The notes below the pieces were generated by a model. It was not told where the DNA came from, did not search any database, and saw nothing but the letters and a program-made list of their open reading frames with translations. Of a stretch of 64,000 nt of DNA, positions 49,194 to 61,812 are shown piece by piece; position 1 is the stretch's first letter, and every line of letters starts with the position of its first letter. Source of the stretch: Paramecium sonneborni. Lineage: Eukaryota; Ciliophora; Oligohymenophorea; Peniculida; Parameciidae. Made by a program: the position numbers and the translations under genes. The stretch spans positions 110,874-174,873 of the forward strand of contig CAJJDN010000017.1 in NCBI GenBank assembly GCA_905182985.1, read 5' to 3'.

Positions 49194-49423
49194 AATGGAT
49201 AACTATTATTTGAAATATAGATATTAAAATGGTAATAATAGAGAACAAATGTTAGTTATTTATAGTATTATGTATTTTCAATAAATTTAATAATAAATGA
49301 ATAATAATATATAGCTGAGTTTTATAGAAATTTGATTGATGATTCAAATAACAAATAAATGATATCTAATTTTGGATTTATCTGAATTTTAAAGGGAATA
49401 AACTTTAATAATAATAATTAAAA

Positions 49424-50494
49424 ATGATTTCATTGAATCTTAATAATATTTAACCATTATAATCCTAATGTTCTTATATTATAAATTTTATTATCAATAT
49501 GTGTTAAACATCAATTGAAGAAGAATATAGTATTATTAGTAAAATAGGATGTGGATTTTCAGCAGAGTATTTATTATGAATTAAAAATTAGTGTCTAATT
49601 AGTTTAAAGATCAGGAGAATTGATGGCATTAAAAGTATTTAAAGGTTAACAAGATTAACTATATGAAAATGAGATTCGAATAATGAACAAGTTGAGTCAC
49701 ATTTCAGGTGTGATAAGAATAAGAGAAAGCTTAGTAAGAGGATGTATAATGATGGATTATGCAAAGTATGGAAACTTATTATAATACTTACAATAATCAA
49801 GATTAGAAGAAAACATAGCTAGAAGTTTCTTTAAACAAATGATATTTAGTATTATTTGTAGAAAATATTATTATAGTAATTGACAAGATTCATAAAATGG
49901 GTATTGCGCATAGAGATTTAAAATTAGAAAATATATTATTAGATGATTAATATAAGTTAAAGATTTGTGATTTTGGATTTGCAGTTCAATATTTGGATGA
50001 ATAAGGAAGAAGAATAAAAGTGAATGAGTAATTTATATTTTTATGATTATAGTTTTGTTGGTACACCTTAAACTGCTGCTCCAGAGATATATCTTCGATA
50101 ACCATATCATCCAGTAGAGGCAGATTTATTTTAGTTAGGAGTTATTTTATTTTAAATTTGTGCTGGATCTAGTCCATTTCATAATGCCAATGTCAAATGT
50201 GATCCAAATTATTAGTTTATTTATAGGTAATATATTGAATAATTACAAAGACAATAAATTGGGAAGTTTTGGGAAAAACATTAGTTTGAGTTTTCAGCTG
50301 AATTAAAGGATATAATAGTAAAACTTTTGGCCTTTAATCCAAATCGGAGATTATCAGTAAATTTATTTATTTATTTTATAATATAGATATCTGAAATTCA
50401 ATCACATCCTTGGATGTAAGGTTAAGAAGCTGATTAATCATAAATTATTGATGAAATGGAATACAGATGGTCATTGCTTACTTTATAATTCTGA
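49424..50494 (+). CDS. Protein kinase
   Basis: Four introns (25, 28, 25 and 30 nt) give 320 aa, mostly kinase domain. It shows a glycine loop variant IGCGFSADV, the Lys in MALKVFKG, a catalytic loop GIAHRDLKLENILL, DFG (KICDFGFAV) and the activation end TPQTAAPEIYLRQPYHPVEAD. The second intron lies just before the catalytic loop and the third inside the activation segment. There is no accessory domain. The general features are those of the ciliate-expanded CAMK/other Ser/Thr kinases. Catalytic residues are intact. The first glycine-loop Gly is conserved, but the loop is unusual in ending FSA. Confidence 0.85.
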
Positions 50495-50661
50495 TAATTA
50501 ATTACTATAACTTATATTCATATTTAAAAATATATAATAAAATTTTCATTCTAATACCTAAACTTCCAAGAAAATGGATGATGTCATTTTAAATAAGCAT
50601 GAACTTTTTTTCTTAAATCATTTTAATTTTTATTAATAATTCTGAATATATATTTGCTAAA

Positions 50662-52321
50662 ATGAATAAAGAAACCACATTTAACTTTATATCTTTATTT
50701 GAAGAACCCAATAAACCTCTGTGGTAAAAAACTAAACCTGATCTATCAACTTATCAATTAACAGGTGTAATGACTATAAAAAAATCAAATTCTTCTAATA
50801 GCAAAAAGGGAAACTTTTTAATATCCAATGACTTTCTAGTTGAAGTGGAAAATAAAATGTACAAAAGACACATTGATCTTAATAACATTATCCTAGAAAA
50901 TACGAATAAAGTTGCTACATTTAAACTAAGCAGAAATAAAAAATCCATTGAATTTACATCTAATGAATTAGAATTCTAACAATGGTTTCAATTAATTAAA
51001 AAATATGCTATATAAAGAACTTTTAATGAAGATTATAAACTTTTGAAAGTATAAGGATAAGGCAATTTTGCTAAAGTAAATATATATATTATGAATAGGT
51101 CTACAAAGCAATTGGAAAAGACAATTTTGCATATGCTGTAAAGTCATTTGAAAAAAAGAGCTTTAAAAATCTCACATTAGAGAGAGTATTTTAATTTATT
51201 ATATGCTTTAGGATGCATTGAAATTAGAAATCAGCATAATGAGAAAAATATAGTTTCCTGGAATAATCAGATTATATGAAGTTTATGAAACAGAGCATCA
51301 CATATAGTTAATTACTGATTATTTAGAAGGAGGAGAACTATTCCAATATCTAAGAAATCAACCATAAGGATTTAATGAAATTCAAGTAGCTTTATTAATG
51401 CATAATTTACTGAATTCTTTAGATTATTTGCATCAATAAGGAATAATTCATAGAGATATAAAAGTATATATAAAATAATATATATTTAAGCCAGAAAATT
51501 TAATACTTCGATCTCCACTTAATGCATCTGATGTTTGCATAGCAGATTTCGGACTTGCTGACTATTATAATCCAGAAGGAAAATATTTATTCAAAAGATG
51601 TGGAACACCTGGATATGTTGCGCCAGAAATTTTATAAGAGAAAAATTATGATTACAAAGTAGATGTGTTCAGTGCTGGAATTTTAATGTTTATAATGTAA
51701 CTAAAAATTAAAAAATTTTAAGGTTGAGTGGTCAATCTCCTTTTTAAACTAAATCTAAAAATGAATTAGTCATTAAGAATTATAATTGTGAAATCGATTA
51801 TACAGTTAACAATTTATAACATAAAATTACACCTGAAGGTAAAATCTTTTTTAATATTAGCATTGTAGCTCTTACAGATTTTATTATCACCTAATCCTCA
51901 ATATAGACTTACTGCTAAATAAGCATTAAGTCATCCTTGGTTTGTTAAGTGTTTTACACCTGTTTTCTAAATACCTGCACCTTAATTATTTATTCCCCCT
52001 AATGTCATTCCTCCATTTTAACATTTTGCTGATATTTATGCAAGAAGTCCTATAATGAATCAATTACTTAGTCAATCTATATCCAGCCTTTCTTTATCTA
52101 ATTCTTCAAGTTATTAATATTATATTATAGTAGATGTAACACCTTTAAGAACATAATCAAATTCATTATAAGTTCAAAATTTGCAAAATAATAAAATCGA
52201 AGAAGATCATCAAGATTTTGAAGCTATTTAAGAGGAAGTCTGCTATATTAATGAAATCATTAAATACTCTCTCAACACTTAACGTAGATAGCCACCAAAT
52301 TAATTAAATAAATTAACTTGA
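50662..52321 (+). CDS. CAMK-like protein kinase with N-terminal PH-like region
   Basis: Five introns (23, 26, 27, 26 and 22 nt) give 511 aa. Residues ~35-120 form a beta-rich region followed by an FQQWFQLIKKYA helix, like the PH-type front end of some ciliate kinases. The kinase domain follows: GQGNFAKVYKA, AVKSFEKKSF, YLEGGELFQYL, IIHRDIKPENLIL, IADFGLADYY, RCGTPGYVAPEIL, and the closing RLTAKQALSHPWF. Catalytic residues are all present. A Ser/Gln-rich tail of ~100 residues ends NQLNKLT. The kinase resembles calcium/calmodulin-type kinases, but there is no obvious EF-hand. The third intron splits the catalytic loop between IK and PEN. Confidence 0.87.
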
Positions 52322-52402
52322 TGCTTTATAATACCCTTATTAGATTATTATCAAAATTAATCAATTTTTATCAATTTATTATTTTCTAAATTCTTAACTC
52401 TC

Positions 52403-54496
52403 TCATTCACATTATTCCATCTCTTTCTCTTATGAATCATCTGCATTCATTTCTATATTCTTCAATTCTTCCTCTTTTATTTTATCTTATATTGTAAAAA
52501 TATCTAAAAATTCCATAAATTCACAATATTGATACTCGCGATTATAAACCTCTGCTAATTTCTTTGTATTTACAATATTCTTATATAATGCTATAAAAGC
52601 TATCCCTCTCTTTAATTATTCTACACTTATAAATAATGTAGGATAATTAATATCTTTTATTCTCCTTGTTGAATCTGAATCCATTAATGCTTTAAAAAGC
52701 GACAAATAATAATAAATGTCTTATCTTGATAAATTCTTTTCTAATACAATCTTTTCAATATTAATCAATTATGTAATCTCTTTAAACTTTTTATTATCTT
52801 TATTCGAAAATGATTAAAATGGATCTTCTATTGATTAAATTTATTTTTGTTTTTTTTTGAAAATATGTGTATTTTATGGCATAATCTCATCAAAAACTTC
52901 CTCCTATATTTCTTAAATTGATTTTTCATTCTCTTATATTAATTTTCTCTCAAAATTTACTTTTTCCTAATACTCTAATTGTTTTTTCTAACTTTTATTA
53001 ATATTTTTACTGATTAAAGTTTTACTTAAATTGAATATCTCTTCATTGCTTTTATTTTTTCTAATCTTGATCTCATCATTTCTTCTAAACTTTTTAATTT
53101 ACTAGAATATTTTGTTTTATTTGATTTAATATAGTGCTACAATAATTTCAAATAAGTATCTTATTCTTATTCATTCATCTAAATTATTGATTATTCAAAC
53201 ATATCTTCATCTGGTAATCTAAGATCATTCTCTAATTCAATTAAATATTATGATTTAAATGAAGTAGAACTTTATTATTATTATTATTATTGAAAATAAA
53301 AGGGAACCAAATTTTCTCTTTTTTTAAAGAATTTTAAGATTTCATCCTTTTATTTTAAATCTAATAATTTTATAGCTAATTTTGGATATTTGTTTAATTG
53401 AAATTATCCTTATAAATTTAATTGCTATCTTAAGATGTTCCAAATATCAAATTAACCCTTAAAATAGTAATCTATTTACTTATAGTTGAATATACAATAA
53501 TCTATCATAAATAGATATCTAATTTAATTAATTTATTTCAACACCATCTAAAGTGAATGCTTTTACATAATTCATATGATTTTGAAGATGTAAAATATTT
53601 AGAAAATAAGAAACCCACTCTCTAAAATTGTCATTTAACTCTTTATCATTAATGATTTTCTCATAAATAGGAATAAAAAAAGGAAAGACATTTAATTCTA
53701 AGTTATTGATTCTATAAATTAAAATGAGTTTACATTAATTTAGTTTAAATTTAAGAGTTCTTCATATAAAGATCTTAATTTGGCAAGTAAATTAAAATAA
53801 AAATCTTATTCAATCCTTTTATTATATTATTATAAGTTTGAAGGTATTTTTACTGTAAAATTTGTTGAATTTCATCAGTTTTCCAACAAATTTTGGATCT
53901 ATCGAAATAGTGAATTTCTTTTTGAGTTTCATTAGCTTTATTAATTTTTCTCAATTTACTATTCATTTACCAAACTTAAAGTTCAATTTCTGGACTATGA
54001 CTTCTAAGTTTTATTGAATTCTTTCTTTGAATACTGATATTGTCTTTAATTAAAGTAGTAATCTATGTTATAATTGGTTTTTGAGTAGAATGCTTTGTAG
54101 ATTAGGCATGTATTTTTGAACTTGATTTATTTTATTTCAAATTCCTAATCTTTTTTTCAATTTTTCCATTAGATTCCTTTTGAATTGGTAAACTATCAGG
54201 ATCCAAATATAATTATTAAGATTATCTATATCTAATGATAGCTAATTTTGTTTATTGAAGAATATTTGGAAATACAGTTGTCTTAATAATAGAAGGGATT
54301 GTTTTTTAAATAGAGTTAGATCTGGAACTATTAATATGAAAACTGATTTTAGGAGATTTATTTTCATATTCATTTAGAGGAATTCTAGTAAATAAAAATA
54401 TTGTTACTTTTCTTCAATACCTTATAAATTGAATTCTCTTTTGCTTATTTGATCTTTAATCAATACAATAGGAATATATTCTTTTAATGATTACAT
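52403..54496 (-). CDS. Hypothetical protein with C-terminal coiled coil
   Basis: The gene starts MQSLKEYIPIVLIKDQ at 54496 and ends QEKEMEQCE at 52403. Several introns are visible (for example a 23-nt one starting GTAACAATAT and a 22-nt one starting GTAAATAGATTAC). The N-terminal half is basic and Ser/Asn-rich. The middle has INNLELNVFPFFIPIYEKII and DNFREWVSYFLNIL, and the C-terminal third is a Glu/Lys coiled coil. One splice junction near 53730-53830 could not be resolved, so the exact length (~650 aa) is uncertain. Its 5' half is repeated at 54633-55621 by the assembly duplication. Family not recognised. Confidence 0.6.
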
Positions 54497-54535
54497 ATTT
54501 ATGTATTTTAAAATAATTTCGTTTATATATTACAA

Positions 54536-54631
54536 TCACTCCCAATCATCTAAGATTTCTACTTTTTCTCCTACACCACACATATTTACACAAAAATGAA
54601 TTTCATCATTTTCTGGAATATCAAATGTCAA
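54536..54631 (-). pseudogene. Assembly fragment: 3' end of B-box/SPRY gene
   Basis: Identical to 55661-55756. It carries only the last ~31 codons and stop of the SPRY gene. Assembly artefact. Confidence 0.85.
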
Positions 54632-54632
54632 N

Positions 54633-55621
54633 TAAATAGATATCTAATTTAATTAATTTATTTCAACACCATCTAAAGTGAATGCTTTTACATAATTCAT
54701 ATGATTTTGAAGATGTAAAATATTTAGAAAATAAGAAACCCACTCTCTAAAATTGTCATTTAACTCTTTATCATTAATGATTTTCTCATAAATAGGAATA
54801 AAAAAAGGAAAGACATTTAATTCTAAGTTATTGATTCTATAAATTAAAATGAGTTTACATTAATTTAGTTTAAATTTAAGAGTTCTTCATATAAAGATCT
54901 TAATTTGGCAAGTAAATTAAAATAAAAATCTTATTCAATCCTTTTATTATATTATTATAAGTTTGAAGGTATTTTTACTGTAAAATTTGTTGAATTTCAT
55001 CAGTTTTCCAACAAATTTTGGATCTATCGAAATAGTGAATTTCTTTTTGAGTTTCATTAGCTTTATTAATTTTTCTCAATTTACTATTCATTTACCAAAC
55101 TTAAAGTTCAATTTCTGGACTATGACTTCTAAGTTTTATTGAATTCTTTCTTTGAATACTGATATTGTCTTTAATTAAAGTAGTAATCTATGTTATAATT
55201 GGTTTTTGAGTAGAATGCTTTGTAGATTAGGCATGTATTTTTGAACTTGATTTATTTTATTTCAAATTCCTAATCTTTTTTTCAATTTTTCCATTAGATT
55301 CCTTTTGAATTGGTAAACTATCAGGATCCAAATATAATTATTAAGATTATCTATATCTAATGATAGCTAATTTTGTTTATTGAAGAATATTTGGAAATAC
55401 AGTTGTCTTAATAATAGAAGGGATTGTTTTTTAAATAGAGTTAGATCTGGAACTATTAATATGAAAACTGATTTTAGGAGATTTATTTTCATATTCATTT
55501 AGAGGAATTCTAGTAAATAAAAATATTGTTACTTTTCTTCAATACCTTATAAATTGAATTCTCTTTTGCTTATTTGATCTTTAATCAATACAATAGGAAT
55601 ATATTCTTTTAATGATTACAT
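54633..55621 (-). pseudogene. Assembly fragment: 5' part of hypothetical gene
   Basis: Identical to 53508-54496 and cut off at the N. It carries the start codon and about the first half of the hypothetical coiled-coil gene. Assembly artefact. Confidence 0.87.
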
Positions 55622-55660
55622 ATTTATGTATTTTAAAATAATTTCGTTTATATATTACAA

Positions 55661-56957
55661 TCACTCCCAATCATCTAAGATTTCTACTTTTTCTCCTACA
55701 CCACACATATTTACACAAAAATGAATTTCATCATTTTCTGGAATATCAAATGTCAATGATATTGGTTCATTCTATGAAGATTTATTTTTAAACTTTAAAA
55801 TCTAGAATATGACAACAGAATAACCTTATTTTCTAAATTTAAGTCTAAAATCACAATATCTCCAACCCCAAATTTTAAAGACTTAGAAACCATATTCTCC
55901 TCTTTTTTATTATGTGACCATACATGATCATTATTGGATGCCATATAGGAGCCATGTCCCAAAGTTTAATAATCAAACCTCATACTAATCAATTTAATTT
56001 TATTATTTACTTTTTTCCTTGAAGAACATTCTTTAATGCAATTCCTAAACCAATAAAATTAGTTAGATGCTATATTTTAAAGGCAATTTTACAAGATTCC
56101 TATATTTAAGGTTCTATTAAAATAAACCTATTTTCATTATTTTATTGCACTTATTATATAGCTACTTTGAAATCTTAGATATTTATTGTTGTCGATTTTA
56201 AGGTTTAACTAAATATGAAATTAGTTTAATTATGATTTATTATTGGCAATGTAAACTTTTCTATTGGTTTAGCTATTTTTGAGATTGACTATTTAAAAGT
56301 TGTAAATGAAATTTATAATTGATTAATTGCTTCTTGAGACTATAAATGTTAATAATAGAACTATTACAGCTTTTTGATAAGAATCAAATAATTTTTATGG
56401 TTTAAAATCAATTTCAATTTTTCCATGTTAATGTTGGCTTACATTTTCAATCATACTACGTAAATCTTATTTTAATAAATCTGGATTCACATATTGCATA
56501 TTTAAGATTTAATGAAACAACTGTGGAAAATTCATTTATGTTTAATTTTATTCCAATAATCTTTATTTTGTATTCTTATGACTTAAGTTTATTTAATCTT
56601 CTAACAACTTGATTTGTCTATTTATAAGACATAAAAGTCATACAAGACCATTTTCTGAACAATATCCTTTAGATTCTATAACATTTTAAGACGAACTTAA
56701 TCCAACTATTAAAGTAAGGTTTCTAATGAATTGTGATTTTGCTTGGTATTTACATTAGTGTATAGATCAGCTAGAAATGTCTTTAAAGGAATCACTTTAT
56801 GTTTGGAATGTTTCTAACATCTGCAAATAGGGCATATGAGTCCTATTTCTTTACAGGTTGTTTCAAGACAAACAAAATTTAATTATTCTCCTTCATGCAT
56901 GTCTCCCAATGGACAATTTAGATAATTCATTACTTTTGATTTGACATCCTCAGACAT
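55661..56957 (-). CDS. B-box/SPRY domain protein
   Basis: The protein starts MSEDVKSKVMNYLNCPLGDM. The first ~60 residues hold a B-box-like zinc module: NCPLGDMHEGEQLNFVCLE, then CPICRCQKHSKHKV, with Cys and His in TRIM-like spacing. A helical middle follows (LLEDQINLSHKNTKQRLLEQ after a 23-nt intron starting GTCTTATAAA). The C-terminal ~180 residues resemble a SPRY domain: FIGLGIALKNVLQGKK, SYMASNNDHVWSH, LKFGVGDIVILDLNLENKVI. The RING normally found before B-boxes is absent. SPRY domains recognise short peptides. Not every intron was mapped. Its stop lies 39 bp before the next start on the same strand, counting copy 2. Confidence 0.75.
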
Positions 56958-57097
56958 TTATAAATGAAATATAAATATTAACAAAAGTATATTTGATGTT
57001 ATATTACCTAACATTTCAATTATAAAACTTTTAAATTATTTTTATTTTAGTAAAAACAAAATATTGTTTATAGTTTATTGTTTATATATTATTTTTT

Positions 57098-59055
57098 ATG
57101 TAAAAAAATATTAATGATGATGAAATTGATCCATGCTAATTTATAAAAAATTTAGATACTGGAGATACATATAGTGTTAATAACTTTGGAGAACTAGAGA
57201 TTGAATTTAAAAAATATACACCTTTAAATTCCAAGAAAAGTAGATGGGAGTCTTTCTGGACAAAAATGGAAGAAATAAATGAAAAATTATATGATGCATG
57301 TGAAAAAGGTGATGAAGAAATTGTTACAAGATTACTTAAAGATTAAATAGATTTAAAATAATAAGTATAATAATAAAATCGATCAAACAATTCCACTCTA
57401 ATTGGAGAAGATTATTAACAATTTATTGGATTAATAAATGTTGATTGTAAAGGTTTAGATGATTGGACAGCTTTACATCATGCTATAAATAACAGAAGGG
57501 TTGGAATAGTAAAATTATTACTTGATTCTAATGCTAATCCTAATTTATGTACTCAAATGAAGAGTACTCCATTACATTTAGCATGTTTAAGAAGAAGTCT
57601 GGAAATAGTTAAACTTCTGGTTAAAAATAAGGTTGATTTGAATTGTTAAGACAAAGATTTAAATACACCTTTGCATATTAGTTCAGAATACGGTGAAATA
57701 CAAATTGTAGAATTTTTATTGGAAAATGGGGCGAATGGTATATTAATAATATGATCACTCTTATTAGCATCTTTAAAGAATATTTATTAAAAGTCTCCTT
57801 ATGATATGACCATGTCACCAGATATAAGAAAGCTTCTCGAAAAGTATGTACCTAATTCTGGAGGTTATTAATCAAGATCATTGATATATGGATAAGTAGT
57901 AAAAAATTGTAGAGCTGATCATATAGAAAGACTATTAGGTAAAGTAAATGAATTATCAAAAATGGAAAGCATGAAATAGGCATAATAAATAATGATAAAG
58001 AGGGAATCATCGTCTTTAAACGAATCTCAAGTTATTCCATAATTTATTAATGTCAGTGTTAATGTAAAGAAATTATAAATTAATTAGGTTTCTTCACCAG
58101 AGGGATATAGATTTCATAAATTACTTGGTAAAGGTAGTTTTGGTGAAGTTTACTTTGCAACTAGAAAATTAGATGGAGAATAATATGCTATAAAGACTCT
58201 TTGTAAAGAGAAAGTATTTACTAAGAATTTAACAAGATATGCATAAACAGAAAAGAATGTTCTTAGTGTTATGAAACATCCTTTTATAGTTCGATTACAT
58301 GCGGCATTTTAAAATTCATCGAAGTTATTTATGGTTTTAGATTTTTGTCCTGGAGGTGATTTAGGAAATTTATTAACTAAATATGTTAAATTTAGTGAAG
58401 ATGTGGCTAGATTTTATATTTGTGAAATTATATTGGCATTAGAATCTTTACATAAAAGTTGTATAATATTTAGAGATCTGAAACCTGATAATGTTGTATT
58501 AGATAATAAAGGACATGCAAAACTAACAGATTTTGGATTATCAAAAGAAGGAGTTTATGATAACATAACAAAAAGTTTTTGTGGTTCAATAGCTTATCTT
58601 GCACCAGAAGTTTTAATGAAAAGAGGTCATTCAAGAACAGTTGATTGGTATTTATTAGGTGTTCTACTTTATGAAATGATTGTTGGAATGCCACCTTATT
58701 ATCATTAAGACAGAGAAATGCTATTTGAAAATATTAAAAAAGGAGTTTTAAGAATTCCTAAATCTATGAGTGAAGAAGCTAAAGATTTAATTAGATCACT
58801 TTTAGTTAGAGATCCTTCTTAAAGATTAGGAGCTAAAACAGATGCTGAAGAAATTAAAAAACATTCATTCTTCAAAAATATAAATTGGGATGATATTTAT
58901 AATAAAGTATAAGATGGTCCTTTCATTGAAAAAGATAATTCAAAATAATGGGTCAAAGAAACTATTGATGTAATTTAGTTTTTTTATTCTAGTTAAAATT
59001 TGAAGATCATTCTTAATCTAATTAAAGAATATCTGACTGGTCTTTTATTCAATGA
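57098..59055 (+). CDS. Ankyrin-repeat AGC-type protein kinase
   Basis: Two introns (30 and 23 nt) give 634 aa. Residues ~70-250 contain about four ankyrin repeats (DWTALHHAINNRRVGIVKLL, KSTPLHLACLRRSLEIVKLL, LNTPLHISSEYGEIQIVEFL). The kinase domain starts near 340: LLGKGSFGEVYFA, YAIKTLCKEKVF, IIFRDLKPDNVVLD, LTDFGLSKEG, SFCGSIAYLAPEVL and RGHSRTVDWYLLGVLLYEM. FRD replaces the YRD seen in most AGC kinases. The C-tail ends FEDHSQSNQRISDWSFIQ, with the final aromatic motif of AGC regulatory tails; the last intron was placed to reach it. The fusion of ankyrins to an AGC kinase is the notable feature. Confidence 0.88.
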
Positions 59056-59252
59056 ATTTTATATATTTTATATAAACAGGTTTAGTTTCTAATTTATATT
59101 TAAATTTTATTAGCTTATCTTATTTTTATCATTGTTCAAAGTATTTAAAAATTTATTATTTATTTAAGTTCAATTTACTTTTAGTCTTAATAATACTAAT
59201 TTAAATTAACTTTTATAAATCAATTTAATTTCTGTATTATATTATAATAATT

Positions 59253-61264
59253 TCACAGTAATTTCGTAAGGTTGTTCTGTATTGAAGTTTAAATCAATTA
59301 AGGATAAATAAATTAGTCAAATATTTCATGATTAAGAGCTTAAGTACAAGAATATCTGAAATTCTAATCTGGTTCAATTAATTTATTCATTAAATCAATC
59401 AATAAATCATCCTTCACATTTTTTATTGGATATAAGTTTTACAAAGGCAATTTCTTATAAAGCATTTCATAAATTAAAACACCAATACTATAACAATCAA
59501 CTTTTGAAGTATATTTTTCATGTAATTTAATCTCAGGAGCCATATATCCTAAAGTACCACAATATTATGAACACGTTTAAGCTCTTATAGAAATACCCAA
59601 ATCAGCCAATTTAATTACATTCTAAGAAATTAGGATATTTTCTGGTTTGATATCTCTATGAATTATACCATTATTATGTAAATAATTAACAGCACTAATT
59701 ACCTAATATAAAATATCAACCATTTCTTTTCTATGAATTACTTTATGTCGAATCCAATTATATAAAGTTTAATCACTTAATTCTAAAATTAAAGCAATCT
59801 AAATATATTAATTTTGTTTACTTATTTTTTATCATCAATTATCCCATAGCATTTCAAAATATTTGGATGGTTTAATAACATTTATGTTTTAATTTCATTT
59901 GATATCAAATTATTTATTCCTTTACTTTAAATTAATGACTTTTAAATCGTTTTTAATGCTAATGCCATTCCAGTTTATTAATCAATTACTGAATATGCAT
60001 CACTAACATTACCTCTACCTAAATATTTTATTTTCTGAAATCTATTAAGAATTTAAAATTAGTTTCTTTATATTTAAACATTTTTCGTGTCTTTATCAAT
60101 ACTTGAACTTCTTTTGTTAGCTTAGGCTTCTTTAGATTCCTCCAAAATTAAACTTCCATGTAATATAAATTTTTTGAAACTGTTATTAGTTTCTGTAAAT
60201 TGTCTAACTTAAATTCCTTAACTGAATGGTTATTATTTTTCTTATTACTTAGTTTTATAAACTGATTTCCCTTCAGTTATTAATTCTTTTATTTTTTCTA
60301 TCTTCATTCTATTCATTTAAAGTAGGGAAGGATATTGAGGCTTTTCTTTAGGTAATATTATTTCATAGTTTACTTTTAGTAAATTCTCATTAAATTATAA
60401 AGTATTCATACTTTTAACATTTTAGTTTGGTTAATCCTCTCTATCTTTTATTAACCAAGCTAAAGTAAATTTATTTGTTTTAATAGTTTATTTACTTCTA
60501 CTTTATAAATTTATTTTACTTTCTTTTATAATATTTTGAGATAATTCAACTTTAATATTATTAATACCAATTTAATCTGATTCCATATTATTTTATTTAT
60601 AATTTGGATTAGGATTAGGATTGTTTTTTATTAATATTTAATCTTACCATAATGCTTTTTTATCATTTATTTATTCTTGTCCTATAAGAATGAATAATTA
60701 AAATAGTGGAATTTAATCTTTTTTTAGCAAATTTAATTATAAATCTATAGATTATGATTTTATTTGGTTGATTATATTAGTAGTTTGATCAAATATTAAT
60801 TTATTATTTTCATAGATGAAATTTTATTTGTCATCGACAGGTTCCATTTTTAATTTTTAGAATCTTAAAGGAATTGCCGGGAAATTTGGTATTGTAAATT
60901 ATTAGTTGTCCCTTATAGTTTCTATTTGAAAATTTAATTCTTGCTTAATTTAACTTTCTTATTCTTACTATAACGGCTATCTAAATTTCTAGATTTTTGG
61001 TTCAACATCAATATTGACAAAACTGAAATTTAAATTTAGGATCATAGATTTTTCAATACTATAATCAAGGATATTTTATTATTAATCCTTTATATTCTCT
61101 GGTTAAATAGGAGTGTTTTTTATCAAAAGAACTGGTTAAGATATCTCTAATTTAGTAAAAAATTCTGAATTTAATGGGATTGGCTCTTTCATTAGAGAGT
61201 GATTAATAATTTTCTTATTCATTTCATCCTTTTTGAATTTATTTAATTTTTACATCATATACAT
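59253..61264 (-). CDS. Protein kinase with long N-terminal extension
   Basis: One 23-nt intron gives 662 aa. The first ~370 residues are polar, Asn/Gln/Lys-rich and probably disordered. The kinase domain follows: YLGRGNVSDAYSV, MALALKTIQKSL, MLLNHPNILKCYGIIDDKKQ, IIHRDIKPENILI, KLADLGISIRAQ, YCGTLGYMAPEIKLHEKYTSK and VDCYSIGVLIYEML. The DFG motif is DLG, which is tolerated in several active families (Aurora/NEK-like variants), and all other catalytic residues are present. The intron lies between the beta strands after DDKKQ. The start at 61264 is the most upstream of several in-frame Met codons. Substrate unknown. Confidence 0.87.
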
Positions 61265-61336
61265 CTTATGATTTATTTTGTTACTTTCGGATTTTTTCGA
61301 AAATTAGTTTTATGCAATTAAATTTAGAAAAACTAC

Positions 61337-61812
61337 ATGATGAAATTTAATAATTTGACAGTCAATAGAGTTATCACTATCATGAGAGAGGGTCATAAAA
61401 CGGAATTTAGCAATTTCTGTCTGTATGTAAGCATTTGATTCATTAGAATTTGATTAAGTTTATATCTCAGATATATTTGTTTTATCTTAATGAGCTTGTT
61501 CTTAGTTTATAAAGAACTTCAATAAAGGTGTTGGTTAAATCTAATGGTTTTCAATATATTTATCGGTTTAAAAAATTTAACTGCTAATTGAAATTGTTGA
61601 TTATAGTGAAAAATTGTCTAACAACAATGTTTAAGGGGTGGTAGTTTATTGATTCAATAACTTATTAGGAGATTTTTAATAATTTGAAGATCGTTGATTT
61701 TTAGAAATTCTTATTTAATTTAAAGATGGCTAACGAACAATTTAAGTAATAAGATCTTTCTTACAGTTCTTCTACCATTAATCTTTTAATTCATTTATTG
61801 AGAGGCTAATGA
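61337..61812 (+). CDS. Possible hypothetical protein
   Basis: A 20-nt intron-like stretch (61427-61446) links two open segments into 151 aa starting MMKFNNLTVNRVITIMREGH. The protein is Leu/Ile/Phe/Lys-rich and ends INLLIHLLRGQ. The splice restores a long open frame, which supports it, but there is no recognisable domain and chance openness is considerable. It starts 72 bp from the divergent kinase start. Confidence 0.4.

Larger units (their letters stand above)
53508..55756. repeat. Direct duplication around a single N (1124 bp)
   Basis: Copy 1 spans 53508-54631, the N is at 54632 and copy 2 spans 54633-55756, an offset of 1125 bp. The copies look identical. The block contains the 5' half of the hypothetical minus-strand gene and the last codons of the B-box/SPRY gene. 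Same pattern and same likely cause as the duplications at 8877 and 44950. Confidence 0.93.
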
